21,371 nucleotides of DNA. Source: Novosphingobium sp. (GTDB lineage Bacteria > Pseudomonadota > Alphaproteobacteria > Sphingomonadales > Sphingomonadaceae). Under the pieces are notes generated by a model. The model saw nothing but the letters and a program-made list of their open reading frames with translations. It did no database searches and was not told where the DNA came from. The stretch is from contig VFKS01000106.1 of NCBI GenBank assembly GCA_009885425.1, forward strand, positions 1 to 21,371, given 5' to 3'. Below, one piece after another: positions 6,401 through 14,929 of the stretch. The first letter of the stretch is position 1. Every line of letters starts with the position of its first letter. The position numbers and the translations under genes were made by a program.

Positions 6401-9019
6401 TTAAGGAAGCTTCCCAGCCTCGCGCTTCAGCTCGTAAAGCAGATCGAGCGCCTCGCGCGGGGACAGCGCATCGATGTCGAGGCTTTCAAGCCGCGTGCGC
6501 AAGGCATCGATCACCTCTTCCTGCTGCTCGATAACCGCGGCGAACAGCGGTAGATCGCCGAGACCAGCAGCGAGCCCGCCTGTTTCAGCCCGGCCTTTTT
6601 CCAGCTTCGCCAACACCGCCGCGGCCCGCGCCACCACCGGGGCGGGGACCCCGGCCAGCTTGGCCACAGCGAGGCCATAGGAGCGATCCGCCGGCCCGGT
6701 CGCCAGTTCGTGGAGCAGCACCAAGTCGCCCTGCCACTCACGCGCGCGCACGTGGTGGAGGCTCAGCGCATCGCAGCTTTCCGCCAACCGCGACAGCTCG
6801 TGATAGTGCGTCGCGAACAGGCAGCGGCACTGGTTGACCCCATGCACCGCCTCGGCCACCGCCCAGGCCAGCGCCAGACCGTCATAGGTTGACGTTCCTC
6901 GGCCAACCTCATCCAGAATGACGAAACTGCGCGATGAAGCCTGCGCAAGGATCGCAGCGGTTTCGACCATCTCGACCATGAAGGTCGATCGTCCCCGTGC
7001 CAGATTGTCGGCTGCGCCAACCCGGCTGAACAAGCGGTCGGTCAAGCCGACAACAGCGCGGGCCGCCGGCACAAACCCACCGGCCTGAGCCAGCAGCACG
7101 ATCAGCGCGTTCTGGCGCAGGAAGGTCGATTTTCCGCCCATGTTGGGCCCACCAACCAGCCACAGCCGGTCAGCGGGGCCCAACTGGCAATCGTTCGCGA
7201 CAAACCGCTCGGCTTTGGCAGCCAAGGCCGCTTCGACCACCGGGTGGCGCCCGCTGGTGATTTCCAGGACGGCGTCATCAACCATCTGTGGCCGGCACCA
7301 GCCGCTTTCTGCGGCACGCTCGGCCTGTCCGGCAGCCACGTCGAGCCTGGCCAGCGCCTGCGCCGTGGCGGAAATCGCCAGCCGTGCTTTTACAGCTTCG
7401 CCGACCAGTTCCTCGAAATGGGCCTCTTCGGCTGCCAGTGCATGGCCGCCCGCTTCGGCAATCCGGCTTGCCTCTTCGTGCAGCGCCAGCGCATTGAAGC
7501 GCACCGCCCCGGCCATGGTCTGGCGGTGGGTAAAGCCGCTGTGCGGCGCCATCAGCGGATCGGCGTGGCGGGCCGGAACCTCAACGAAATAGCCAAGCAC
7601 GCCGTTGTGGCGAATCTTGAGCGCGGCGATCCCGGTCGCCTCGCGGTACTTTGCCTCGAGCGCGGCAATCGCCCGGCGGGCATTGCCGGATGTTTCGCGC
7701 AAGGCATCGAGCGCGTGGTCATAGCCCTCGGCAATATAGCCGCCTTGCCCGCGCTCGGTTGGTGGAGCCGGGACCAACGCGCGGGAATACAGATCGGTCA
7801 AGGCGCCGTGCCCGGTCAGTTGCGGCAGCAGCGCTTCCAGCAAAGCGGGCCGATCCGCCCGGCTCCGCAAATGATCATGGACCCGCCGCGCTTCGACCAG
7901 GCCATCGCGCAATTGCCCGAGGTCACGCGGGGACCCGCGCCCCGCGACCACCCGGCCCAGCGCCCGGCCCAGATCTGGTAATGCCCGCAGAACACTGCGC
8001 AGATCGCCGCGCAGCAGAGCGTCGTCGTGCAGCCATTGGACCATGGCCAGCCGCGCCTCGATCTGCGCCGCATCGGTCAGCGGCGCCGATAGATCATCAG
8101 CCAGTTGCCGCGCCCCGGCGCCGGTGACGCAGCGGTCGACCGCTTCGATCAGACTGCCGCGCCGGCTGCCCTGACTGGAAACGAGGATTTCCAGGCTGGC
8201 CCGGGTCGCCTCATCCATCGTCAGATGAGCTTCACCTGCGCGCGCGACAGGCGGCAACAGCAGCGGCATTTTACCGCGCCCAGCGTGGTCGAGATAGCCG
8301 AGGAGGCCGCCCGCAGCCGCCAGCATGGCCCGGGTGAAGCTGCCGAACCCGTCAAGCGTCGCGACCGCGTGAACCGCTTTCAGTCGCAGCTCCCCAGCGT
8401 CGCTCGAAAAGTCGCGGGCCGGCCGCGCAATCCCATCCAGCGGGGCGGCATCCCACCCCTCGGGCACCACCACTTCGCTCGCCCCGAGCCGCGCCAGCGC
8501 AGCCCCGATCTGGTCGAGCGCGCATTCCTCCAATTCCATCCGGCCGGTCGAAATATCGCAGGCGGCAAGGCCGATCATGCCTCGCACTTCGCACACCGCT
8601 GCCAGCAGATTAGCCCGGCGCGGTTCGAGCAGCGCCTCTTCGGTCAGGGTTCCGGCAGTGACGAAGCGGACGATATCGCGCGCCACCAAAGCCTTCGATC
8701 CGCCGCGCTTCTTCGCCGCCTCAGGCGTTTCGATCTGCTCGGCGATTGCCACCCGGCAGCCCGCCTTGATCAGCCGGGCAAGATAACCTTCAGCCGCATG
8801 GACCGGCACCCCGCACATCGGGATCGGCACGCCCTGATGCTCACCCCGGCTGGTCAGGGCGATATCGAGCACCTGCGCCGCCGTCCGGGCATCGTCGAAG
8901 AACAGTTCAAAGAAATCGCCCATCCGGTAAAACAGCAGGCAATCCCCCGCCTCAGCCTTCAAGGCAAGGTACTGAACCATCATCGGGGTGGTGCCGGGAG
9001 GAGGGGATGCGCCGTGCAT
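6401..9019 (-). CDS. mutS: DNA mismatch repair protein MutS
   Basis: MutS recognises base mismatches and small loops in DNA and recruits MutL. The 872-residue protein has the complete MutS1 layout. The mismatch-reading Phe-x-Glu motif is in GDFFELF (F36, E38). Connector, lever and clamp regions follow in order. The ATPase domain has a Walker A loop [10 protein letters not shown] near residue 625, a Walker B with signature [13 protein letters not shown] near 700, and FATHYHEL further on. The length matches E. coli MutS closely. The ATG at 9019 gives the usual short Pro-rich leader before MVQYLALK. The gene is divergent from maeB across 110 bp, in which I see no clear regulatory dyad. Confidence 0.98.
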   Translation of the reverse strand: MHGASPPPGTTPMMVQYLALKAEAGDCLLFYRMGDFFELFFDDARTAAQVLDIALTSRGEHQGVPIPMCGVPVHAAEGYLARLIKAGCRVAIAEQIETPEAAKKRGGSKALVARDIVRFVTAGTLTEEALLEPRRANLLAAVCEVRGMIGLAACDISTGRMELEECALDQIGAALARLGASEVVVPEGWDAAPLDGIARPARDFSSDAGELRLKAVHAVATLDGFGSFTRAMLAAAGGLLGYLDHAGRGKMPLLLPPVARAGEAHLTMDEATRASLEILVSSQGSRRGSLIEAVDRCVTGAGARQLADDLSAPLTDAAQIEARLAMVQWLHDDALLRGDLRSVLRALPDLGRALGRVVAGRGSPRDLGQLRDGLVEARRVHDHLRSRADRPALLEALLPQLTGHGALTDLYSRALVPAPPTERGQGGYIAEGYDHALDALRETSGNARRAIAALEAKYREATGIAALKIRHNGVLGYFVEVPARHADPLMAPHSGFTHRQTMAGAVRFNALALHEEASRIAEAGGHALAAEEAHFEELVGEAVKARLAISATAQALARLDVAAGQAERAAESGWCRPQMVDDAVLEITSGRHPVVEAALAAKAERFVANDCQLGPADRLWLVGGPNMGGKSTFLRQNALIVLLAQAGGFVPAARAVVGLTDRLFSRVGAADNLARGRSTFMVEMVETAAILAQASSRSFVILDEVGRGTSTYDGLALAWAVAEAVHGVNQCRCLFATHYHELSRLAESCDALSLHHVRAREWQGDLVLLHELATGPADRSYGLAVAKLAGVPAPVVARAAAVLAKLEKGRAETGGLAAGLGDLPLFAAVIEQQEEVIDALRTRLESLDIDALSPREALDLLYELKREAGKLP

Positions 9020-9129
9020 CGGGGATGACTAGCGCCAATACGGACGATTCGGGAGGCTTGGCCTGCAATCTATCCCCTATCGCGGCGCCAAAGCTTGCGT
9101 TAGGGCAAAGCCAAATCCGGAGATAACCC

Positions 9130-11412
9130 TTGGCCGAAGACCTTTCCCAGTCCAATGAAAGCAACGTTCGCTTCACCGAGCGCGAAGCGCTGTTCTATCA
9201 CAGCACGATCCGGCCGGGTAAGATCGAGATCATCGCCAGCAAGCCAATGGCGACCCAGCGCGATCTTTCGCTCGCCTATTCTCCGGGTGTCGCTGTCCCG
9301 GTTCAGGCGATCGCCGATAATCCGGCCGATGCCTATGAATATACCGCCAAGGGCAATCTGGTTGCGGTGATCTCCAACGGCACTGCGATCCTCGGAATGG
9401 GCAACCTCGGCGCGCTCGCATCCAAGCCGGTGATGGAAGGCAAGGCGGTGCTGTTCAAGCGCTTTGCCGACGTCGATTCGATCGACATCGAGCTCGCCAG
9501 CGAAGATCCCGACGCGCTGATTGAAGCGATTGCAATGATGGAACCCAGCTTTGGCGGGATCAATCTGGAGGACATCAAGGCGCCCGAATGTTTCATCATC
9601 GAGCAGGCGCTGCGCGACCGGATGAAGATCCCGGTGATGCACGATGACCAGCACGGCACTGCGATCATCGCCGCCGCTGGCCTGCTAAATGCCTGTTTCC
9701 TGACCGGGCGTGAATTCAAGGACGTCAAGGTTGTGGTCAACGGCGCCGGGGCATCGGCGCTGGCCTGCACCGCGCTAATCAAATCGATGGGCGTGCGCCA
9801 CGAAAACGTTACCGTCTGCGACCGCTCGGGCGTGATCTATCGCGGGCGTGACGGCGGCATGGACCAATGGAAAAGCGCCCATGCAATCGACACCGCCGCG
9901 CGCAGCCTGGAAGATGCGCTGGATGGGGCGGATATTTTCCTTGGCCTGTCAGCTGCTGGTGCCTTGAAACCCGAATGGGTCACCAAGATGGCCCCGGCGC
10001 CGATCATCTTTGCGATGGCCAATCCTGATCCTGAAATCACCCCGCCCGATGCCAAGGCGGTGCGGCCCGATGCAATCGTTGCAACCGGCCGCTCGGACTA
10101 TCCCAATCAGGTCAACAACGTACTGGGCTTTCCCTTCATCTTCCGCGGCGCGCTCGATGTCCGGGCGACCGCGATCAACGAAGAAATGAAGATCGCCGCC
10201 GCCCATGCGATTGCGCAATTGGCGCGCGAGCAGGTGCCCGAAGAGGTCGCCGCAGCCTATGGCAAGAAGTACCAGTTCGGGCCGGACTATATCATCCCCG
10301 CACCGTTCGATCCGCGGCTGATGGAAGTGGTATCCTCGGCCGTAGCCAAGGCGGCGATGGACACCGGCGTGGCCGGCAAGCCGATCGAGGATTTCGACGC
10401 CTATCGCACCAGCCTGAAGGCTCGGCTCAATCCGACCACATCGGTGCTGACCCAGGTCTACGAAACGGTCAAAGCCAATCCCAAGCGGATGATCTTTGCC
10501 GAGGCCGAGAACGAGATCGTGCTGCGCGCGGCGATCCAGTACCGCGATTTCGGCTATGGTGAGCCGGTGCTGGTCGGCCGGACCGATCAGGTAAAGGCCA
10601 AGCTTGTGGAGCTGGGGATCGGCAATCCTGATAGCTTCGAGATCGAGAATTCCGCTATCAGCCCGCACGTTCCGGCGATGGTCGAGCTGCTCTATGAGCG
10701 GCTCAAGCGGCGCGGGTTCCTCGAACGCGACGTAAGACGGATGGTCAATCAGGACCGCAATGTCTTCGCGTCCCTGCTGCTCAAGCTGGGGATCGGCGAT
10801 GCGATGGTCACCGGCGCGACCCGCACTTTTGCCCAGACCATGCGCGAAGTGCGCCAGGTGCTCGATCCCAAGGACGGCCAGCTGCCGTTTGGTATCCACC
10901 TGATGATCGGCAAGAATTACACCGTTTTCCTGGCCGACACCACGGTCAACGAGCGCCCCGGAGCCGAAGATCTGGCCCGGATTGCCAAGGAAACCGCCGC
11001 GGTTGCCCGGCGCCTTGGCCACACCCCGCGGGTCGCCTTCCTGTCCTATTCGACCTTCGGTAACCCGCCGGGCCGCTGGCTCGAGCCGATCCGCGAGGCG
11101 GTGTCGCTGCTCGATGCCGAAGATCCCGGCTTTGAATATGAGGGCGAGCTGGCCCCGGATGCCGCGCTCAACCCGACCGTGATGAAGAACTATCCGTTCA
11201 GCCGCCTGACTGCCCCTGCCAATGTGCTGGTCATGCCTGGGCTGCAATCGGCCAACATTTCGGCCAAACTGCTGCGCGAACTGGCTGGGAACGCTACGAT
11301 CGGGCCGATGCTGATCGGAATGGAAAAGCCGGTCCAGATCGCCCCAATGACCGCAATCGCGCCTGATGTGCTGACCTTGGCGGTGCTGGCTGCGGCAGGC
11401 GTGGTAGGCTAG
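9130..11412 (+). CDS. maeB: NADP-dependent malic enzyme with phosphotransacetylase-like domain
   Basis: The enzyme decarboxylates malate to pyruvate while reducing NADP, linking the citric acid cycle to pyruvate and NADPH supply. The 760-residue product has the MaeB two-part layout. The malic enzyme half (about 1-430) contains SLAYSPGVAVP, the substrate and metal region around FADVDSIDIEL and VMHDDQHGTAI (near 170), and the nucleotide-binding VVNGAGASAL (near 201). The C-terminal half (about 438-760) resembles phosphate acetyltransferase, and in this family it binds acetyl-CoA for regulation rather than catalysing transfer. The start is TTG at 9130, preceded by GGAG at a spacing of eight bases. 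NADP preference is inferred from the family, not read from a specific residue. Confidence 0.95.
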   Translation: MAEDLSQSNESNVRFTEREALFYHSTIRPGKIEIIASKPMATQRDLSLAYSPGVAVPVQAIADNPADAYEYTAKGNLVAVISNGTAILGMGNLGALASKPVMEGKAVLFKRFADVDSIDIELASEDPDALIEAIAMMEPSFGGINLEDIKAPECFIIEQALRDRMKIPVMHDDQHGTAIIAAAGLLNACFLTGREFKDVKVVVNGAGASALACTALIKSMGVRHENVTVCDRSGVIYRGRDGGMDQWKSAHAIDTAARSLEDALDGADIFLGLSAAGALKPEWVTKMAPAPIIFAMANPDPEITPPDAKAVRPDAIVATGRSDYPNQVNNVLGFPFIFRGALDVRATAINEEMKIAAAHAIAQLAREQVPEEVAAAYGKKYQFGPDYIIPAPFDPRLMEVVSSAVAKAAMDTGVAGKPIEDFDAYRTSLKARLNPTTSVLTQVYETVKANPKRMIFAEAENEIVLRAAIQYRDFGYGEPVLVGRTDQVKAKLVELGIGNPDSFEIENSAISPHVPAMVELLYERLKRRGFLERDVRRMVNQDRNVFASLLLKLGIGDAMVTGATRTFAQTMREVRQVLDPKDGQLPFGIHLMIGKNYTVFLADTTVNERPGAEDLARIAKETAAVARRLGHTPRVAFLSYSTFGNPPGRWLEPIREAVSLLDAEDPGFEYEGELAPDAALNPTVMKNYPFSRLTAPANVLVMPGLQSANISAKLLRELAGNATIGPMLIGMEKPVQIAPMTAIAPDVLTLAVLAAAGVVG

Positions 11413-11420
11413 TTTTCTTG

Positions 11421-11496
11421 TCCGCCTCGCGGCGGAAGCAACACCGGCCCGCCCCCTCGGCCCGGAGTTGCTCTGTTTCAGACTCGCTGAAACAGA
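11421..11496. terminator. Three tandem hairpins between convergent maeB and amj
   Basis: Nearly the whole 85-bp gap consists of consecutive inverted repeats. The first is TCCGCC/GGCGGA with a TCGC loop at 11421-11436. The second is AGCAAC-a-CCGG with CCGG-a-GTTGCT at 11437-11472. The third is a perfect 10-bp stem, TCTGTTTCAG/CTGAAACAGA, with a 5-nt loop at 11472-11496. None is followed by a strong T-run, so these are not classical intrinsic terminators. Between convergent genes a bidirectional transcription-blocking or RNA-stabilising role is the simplest reading. Confidence 0.5.
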
Positions 11497-11497
11497 T

Positions 11498-12301
11498 TCA
11501 AACGTAGTTCGCTACCCAGGCGATCGCCAAGGCAGCCGGGACAAAAACCAACTGGGCCAGCACGGTTCCAGCGAGGCGGCTGAGTGAAACCCAGATGATC
11601 GCGCGGCGAAACAGCGCCGCGTCCATCCGCCCTTCGACCACGTCATCGGTCATGACCGACAGTTGCGGGTCAATCAGCGCGAACAGCAGGATGGTCGCGA
11701 AGCCATTGACCACAGCGGATAGTTGCGAGGCGGTGACCCGGAATTCAGGGTTTAGGTAGCCTGCGTAAAGCGAGGCGAGGACGCCCACGGTCAGCAGCGC
11801 CTGGGCCAGCATATTGGCCAGCAGCACGCCCCAGCTGACCCCCATGGGACGGCGCAAATCCTTGACGCTCGCTACCGATGGGATCGTCAGCGACTGACGG
11901 ATCGCTGAAAGTCCGGCCGGCGAGGCCGTGCGCAGCACCAGCCGTGCGGTGGAACGGTTGTGCTGAAACCAGCCGATCGCCAGCGTAAACAACCGCTGCG
12001 CGGTTGGCACCAGCAGGATCCCGACCAGCACCGCCACGCTGGCACTGGTCAGCACCAGCCGGAAATCACCGATCAGCGCATCGCCTCCGCCCGAGGCCAG
12101 CCGCAGTTCGATCCGCTTGGCCAGAAACGGGCCAAGGAAACTGTTCGACATCCGGCTGATCAGCACCAGCAGATTGAACAGAGCAAAGCTCATCGCAATC
12201 CGCCCGGTGCGGATACCCGCGATCCGCGCGGCATAGGCCAAGGCGCCGATCAAATTGATCACCGCCGTCAGCAGGCAAATCAGCAGCAATTGTGAATCCA
12301 T
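11498..12301 (-). CDS. amj: Amj-family lipid II flippase (DUF2837)
   Basis: The 267-residue integral membrane protein matches the Amj/YdaH family (formerly DUF2837). Bacillus subtilis Amj moves the cell-wall precursor lipid II across the membrane and can replace MurJ. The recognisable family signature is near residues 20-65: IAGIRTGRIAMSFALFNLL, then ISRMSNSFLGPFLAKRIE. About six hydrophobic segments are visible, near 5-25, 34-53, 85-112, 165-190, 200-220 and 240-265. The gene starts 42 bases after the end of the TauE-like permease gene on the same strand, so cotranscription is plausible. Function in this organism is inferred from the family. A second flippase, MurJ, would be expected elsewhere on the chromosome. 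Confidence 0.8.
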   Translation of the reverse strand: MDSQLLLICLLTAVINLIGALAYAARIAGIRTGRIAMSFALFNLLVLISRMSNSFLGPFLAKRIELRLASGGGDALIGDFRLVLTSASVAVLVGILLVPTAQRLFTLAIGWFQHNRSTARLVLRTASPAGLSAIRQSLTIPSVASVKDLRRPMGVSWGVLLANMLAQALLTVGVLASLYAGYLNPEFRVTASQLSAVVNGFATILLFALIDPQLSVMTDDVVEGRMDAALFRRAIIWVSLSRLAGTVLAQLVFVPAALAIAWVANYV

Positions 12302-12343
12302 GGTAATGGACCCCTAGCCGGATCGGACTTGCATGGACAGCGC

Positions 12344-13099
12344 CTAGCCCCAGGCCCTCCACACCCCGAAGGCACTGGTCGCGGTCAATACCACGCCGAC
12401 CATCACCAGCATCGGCCGGGCCGGGATGTGCTTGGCCGCCCAGGCCCCGAATGGGGCGGCAGCAATGCCGCCAATCAGCAGGCCCAGCGTTGCCCCGGCC
12501 AGATCGGCAAAACCTAGATGGTAGATAAAGGCCGCGCTGATCGTTACCGTCAGAAAAAATTCGACCGCATTGACTGTGCCGACAACCTTGCGCGGATCGG
12601 CGCCTTGGATCAGCAGGTTCGAGGTCACCACTGGGCCCCAGCCGCCGCCGCCCGCCGCATCCAGAAAGCCCCCGATCAGGCCAAGCGGAGCGACAACTGT
12701 GGCCGGCTTGGCTTGCGGCGGATACTTTATCCCGCGCCACAGCAGCATCAGCCCGATTGCAGTGAGATAAGCGAGGACGAATGGCTTGACCACTTCTGCA
12801 TCGAGCGAGGTCAGGACATAGGCACCCAAAATCCCGCCGACCATGCCAGGGATTAGCAATTTGAAAAACAACACCTTGTCGATGTTGCCATGGAGCAGGT
12901 GGCTGATCCCGGATGTGGCGGTGGTAAAGCATTCAACCGCATGGACCCGCTGCGAAGCCAGCGCCGGCGGCACCCCCAGCACACCCACCAGCAAGGTGTT
13001 AGAGATCACCCCGAAGGCCATCCCCAGCGCACCATCGACTGCCTGGGCGGCAAATCCGATCGCAATGAAGGGCAGCAAGGCGGCAAGATCAAAGTCCAT
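12344..13099 (-). CDS. TauE/SafE-family sulfite exporter-like permease
   Basis: The 251-residue protein is almost entirely hydrophobic, with roughly seven or eight membrane segments arranged as two repeats. It carries the two glycine-rich signatures of the TauE/SafE (DUF81) family, DGALGMAFG near residue 22 and GGFLDAAGGGGWGP near 142. Members export sulfite, sulfoacetate or other organic anions, and substrates differ widely, so the substrate here is unknown. No sulfur-metabolism gene is nearby to guide the choice. The ATG at 13099 has GGGGA about nine bases upstream. The gene is divergent from the HpcH/HpaI lyase gene and precedes amj on the same strand. Confidence 0.88.
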   Translation of the reverse strand: MDFDLAALLPFIAIGFAAQAVDGALGMAFGVISNTLLVGVLGVPPALASQRVHAVECFTTATSGISHLLHGNIDKVLFFKLLIPGMVGGILGAYVLTSLDAEVVKPFVLAYLTAIGLMLLWRGIKYPPQAKPATVVAPLGLIGGFLDAAGGGGWGPVVTSNLLIQGADPRKVVGTVNAVEFFLTVTISAAFIYHLGFADLAGATLGLLIGGIAAAPFGAWAAKHIPARPMLVMVGVVLTATSAFGVWRAWG

Positions 13100-13200
13100 T
13101 GCGAATCGTCCCCAGGATTATGTCGACTGTTTCGATAGAGTTGCAACCATGCCTCCGCCACAAAGTTCCTCCACACCGCGCCCAAGCGAAATTTTCCTGC

Positions 13201-13215
13201 GGCAAGCGGCTTGCC
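13201..13215. promoter_or_regulatory. Short hairpin in the leader of the CitE-like gene
   Basis: GGCAAG-CGG-CTTGCC is a perfect 6-bp inverted repeat with a 3-base centre, ending 30 nt upstream of the chosen start at 13246. It lies within the 146-bp divergent promoter region shared with the TauE-like gene. It could be an operator or a leader hairpin. A short GC-rich dyad could also arise by chance. Confidence 0.3.
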
Positions 13216-13245
13216 ATGATGGCTTTGGCGCGGGATGAGGTGGCT

Positions 13246-14118
13246 ATGACTGAATCGTTCCGCCCCCGCCGCTCGGCTCTGTTTCTGCCGGCCTCCAATC
13301 CCACGGCACTGGCCAAGGCGCGCGAACTGGCCGCTGATGTAGTGATCCTCGATTTGGAAGACGCCGTCGCGCCCGATCACAAGCTCGCCGCCCGCGCCGC
13401 TGCGGTTGCGGCGGTGCAAGAAGGCGGATTTGGCCAGCGTGAGCTGGTGGTCCGGACCAATGGAATCACGACGCCGTGGGGGCCGGACGATCTGGCCGCG
13501 CTGGCTGAGGCAGGTCCCGACGCCGTGCTGGTTCCCAAAGTCAGCTCACCCGCAGAGGTCCGCGCCTATGACGCCGCGCTGGCCGCAGCTCCGGCGCATA
13601 CTCGGCTGTGGATCATGATCGAAACCTGCGCCTGTGTGCCGCAGCTGCATCAGATCGCCGCCTGCAGCGCGGACACACGGCTGGCTGGGTTCGTGCTCGG
13701 CACCAATGATCTGTCCAAGGAAATGCGCGCCCGGTTGACCCCGGCCCGCACGCCGTTTCTGCCTATCCTGACCATGGCCGTTTCCGCAGCGCGGGCCCAC
13801 GGCCTGATCGTGCTCGACGGGGTCTGCAACGAATTCCGCGATTTGGCGATCGTCCAGGCCGAAGCCGAACAAGGCCTCGAATTCGGGTTCGACGGCAAAA
13901 GCCTGATCCATCCCAACCAGATCGCCCCCGTCAACGCGGTGTTTTCGCCCGATGCCAATCAGATCGCCTGGGCTGAAACCGTGGTGGCGGCCTTTGCCCA
14001 GCCCGACAACGCCGGCAAGGGCGCGATCCAAGCGGGCGGCCGGATGGTTGAACTGCTCCACCTTGAACAGGCACAGCACCTGCTGGCCGTGGCGCGGGCT
14101 ATTTCCGCCGGTACCTGA
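13246..14118 (+). CDS. HpcH/HpaI aldolase/citrate lyase family protein (CitE-like CoA ester lyase)
   Basis: The 290-residue product is a TIM-barrel lyase of the HpcH/HpaI/CitE group, which makes or breaks C-C bonds in CoA thioesters such as malyl-CoA or citramalyl-CoA. Visible family elements are RRSALFLPASNP at the start, VVILDLEDAV near residues 32-41, LVPKV near 94, the metal ligands E126 in IMIET and D155 in GTNDLSKEM, and GKSLIHPNQI near 210. I chose ATG 13246 because GAGG lies five bases upstream and the family begins just before RRSALF. The frame is open further upstream, with ATG codons at 13216 and 13219. The exact substrate is not resolvable. The gene ends in a 20-bp overlap with convergent trmB. 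Confidence 0.87.
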   Translation: MTESFRPRRSALFLPASNPTALAKARELAADVVILDLEDAVAPDHKLAARAAAVAAVQEGGFGQRELVVRTNGITTPWGPDDLAALAEAGPDAVLVPKVSSPAEVRAYDAALAAAPAHTRLWIMIETCACVPQLHQIAACSADTRLAGFVLGTNDLSKEMRARLTPARTPFLPILTMAVSAARAHGLIVLDGVCNEFRDLAIVQAEAEQGLEFGFDGKSLIHPNQIAPVNAVFSPDANQIAWAETVVAAFAQPDNAGKGAIQAGGRMVELLHLEQAQHLLAVARAISAGT

Positions 14119-14815
14119 AGTACCAGACTTCGTGCCCGTAGACATTGCGGGCCTTTGTCTCATAGCGAGTTTCGGGCCAGCCGCCGGGGCGCACCTGAAA
14201 GTCACGGGGGGCGTCGATCGACCAGTCGAACTGGTCGGTGTGGCGGCGCATGACCATCAACGCATGGCGAACATAGATCGCGTGGTCGGTGCCGAACCGG
14301 AATTCACCGCCGGGCTTCAACTTGGCCGCGAACAGATCGACCGGACCATCGTTCATCATCCGCCGCTTGGCGTGGCGCGCCTTGGGCCAGGGATCGGGGT
14401 GAAGCAGGTAGAGGAAGCTGAGCGACCCATCCGGGATCCGCCGCAGCACTTCGAGCGCATCGCCGTGGTGAATCCGGACATTGCCAAGCGGCGGATGCGC
14501 ACCGTTGTCACCATCAACATGGGTCAGCGCTTGCGCCACTCCGTTAAGGAACGGCTCGGCCCCGATGAAGCCATGGTCCGGCAGCATATCGGCGCGCCCG
14601 GCCATATGTTCGCCGCCGCCAAACCCGATCTCGAAATGTAGTGGACGGTCATCACCGAACAGAACTTCAGAGGTGATCGGACCATCCGCCGGCATCGCGA
14701 TACGCGGCAGCAACGTATCGACCAGCCCCTGCTGCCCGGCGCGTAAGGGCTTGCCCTTGGCGCGGCCATAGAGACGGTTGATCGTGGTGGGATCGCCTGA
14801 TTTGTGGGCTGTCAT
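14099..14815 (-). CDS. trmB: tRNA (guanine-N7-)-methyltransferase TrmB
   Basis: TrmB uses S-adenosylmethionine to form m7G at position 46 of the tRNA variable loop. The 238-residue product carries the SAM-binding EIGFGGGEHM segment, the GAEPFLNGV segment and the active-site motif HPDPWPKARHAKRR. It ends with the family-typical KARNVYGHEVWYFRY. I chose ATG 14815, giving MTAHKSGDP. A longer version from a TTG at 14869 would start inside the ctrA terminator hairpin region and is unlikely. No strong ribosome-binding site is visible before the chosen start. The 3' end overlaps the convergent lyase gene by 20 bp. Confidence 0.93.
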   Translation of the reverse strand: MTAHKSGDPTTINRLYGRAKGKPLRAGQQGLVDTLLPRIAMPADGPITSEVLFGDDRPLHFEIGFGGGEHMAGRADMLPDHGFIGAEPFLNGVAQALTHVDGDNGAHPPLGNVRIHHGDALEVLRRIPDGSLSFLYLLHPDPWPKARHAKRRMMNDGPVDLFAAKLKPGGEFRFGTDHAIYVRHALMVMRRHTDQFDWSIDAPRDFQVRPGGWPETRYETKARNVYGHEVWYFRYRRK

Positions 14816-14865
14816 GGCGGGCGCGATGACAGCGGGGCGGTGCCGGGTCAAGGTACCTGCAGCAA

Positions 14866-14904
14866 CCAAAAACCAAAACGGCCCGCCATTGCTGGCGGGC
14901 CGTT
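14866..14904 (-). terminator. Intrinsic terminator of ctrA
   Basis: Reading the minus strand, AACGGCCCGCC pairs perfectly with GGCGGGCCGTT around the 6-base loop AGCAAT. The 11-bp GC-rich stem is followed at once by TTGGTTTTTGG. It lies 26 bases after the ctrA stop codon and before the start of trmB. This is a textbook Rho-independent terminator, which separates ctrA from trmB transcription. Confidence 0.93.
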
Positions 14905-14929
14905 GGGGTAAAGGAGTGCAACCGCTAAA

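Noticed and set aside
8105..9028. 307-codon plus-strand frame opposite the 5' part of mutS
   Set aside because: It is antisense to the conserved mismatch-binding domain; no recognisable domain and no plausible ribosome-binding site.
9949..11247. Long minus-strand frame of 432 codons inside maeB
   Set aside because: It is antisense to a fully recognisable malic enzyme, shows no family motif and has shadow-like Arg/His/Gly-rich composition.
12066..12932. 288-codon minus-strand frame spanning the TauE-like/amj junction
   Set aside because: It is on the same strand but out of frame with both membrane proteins, which have clear families; its composition is shadow-like.
13099..13245. N-terminal extension of the CitE-like protein to 13099
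   Set aside because: It would overlap the start codon of the divergent TauE-like gene and lacks family similarity; ATG 13246 has a well-placed GAGG.
14816..14869. N-terminal extension of trmB to a TTG at 14869
   Set aside because: The start would fall in the T-rich tail of the ctrA terminator and adds residues with no counterpart in TrmB.
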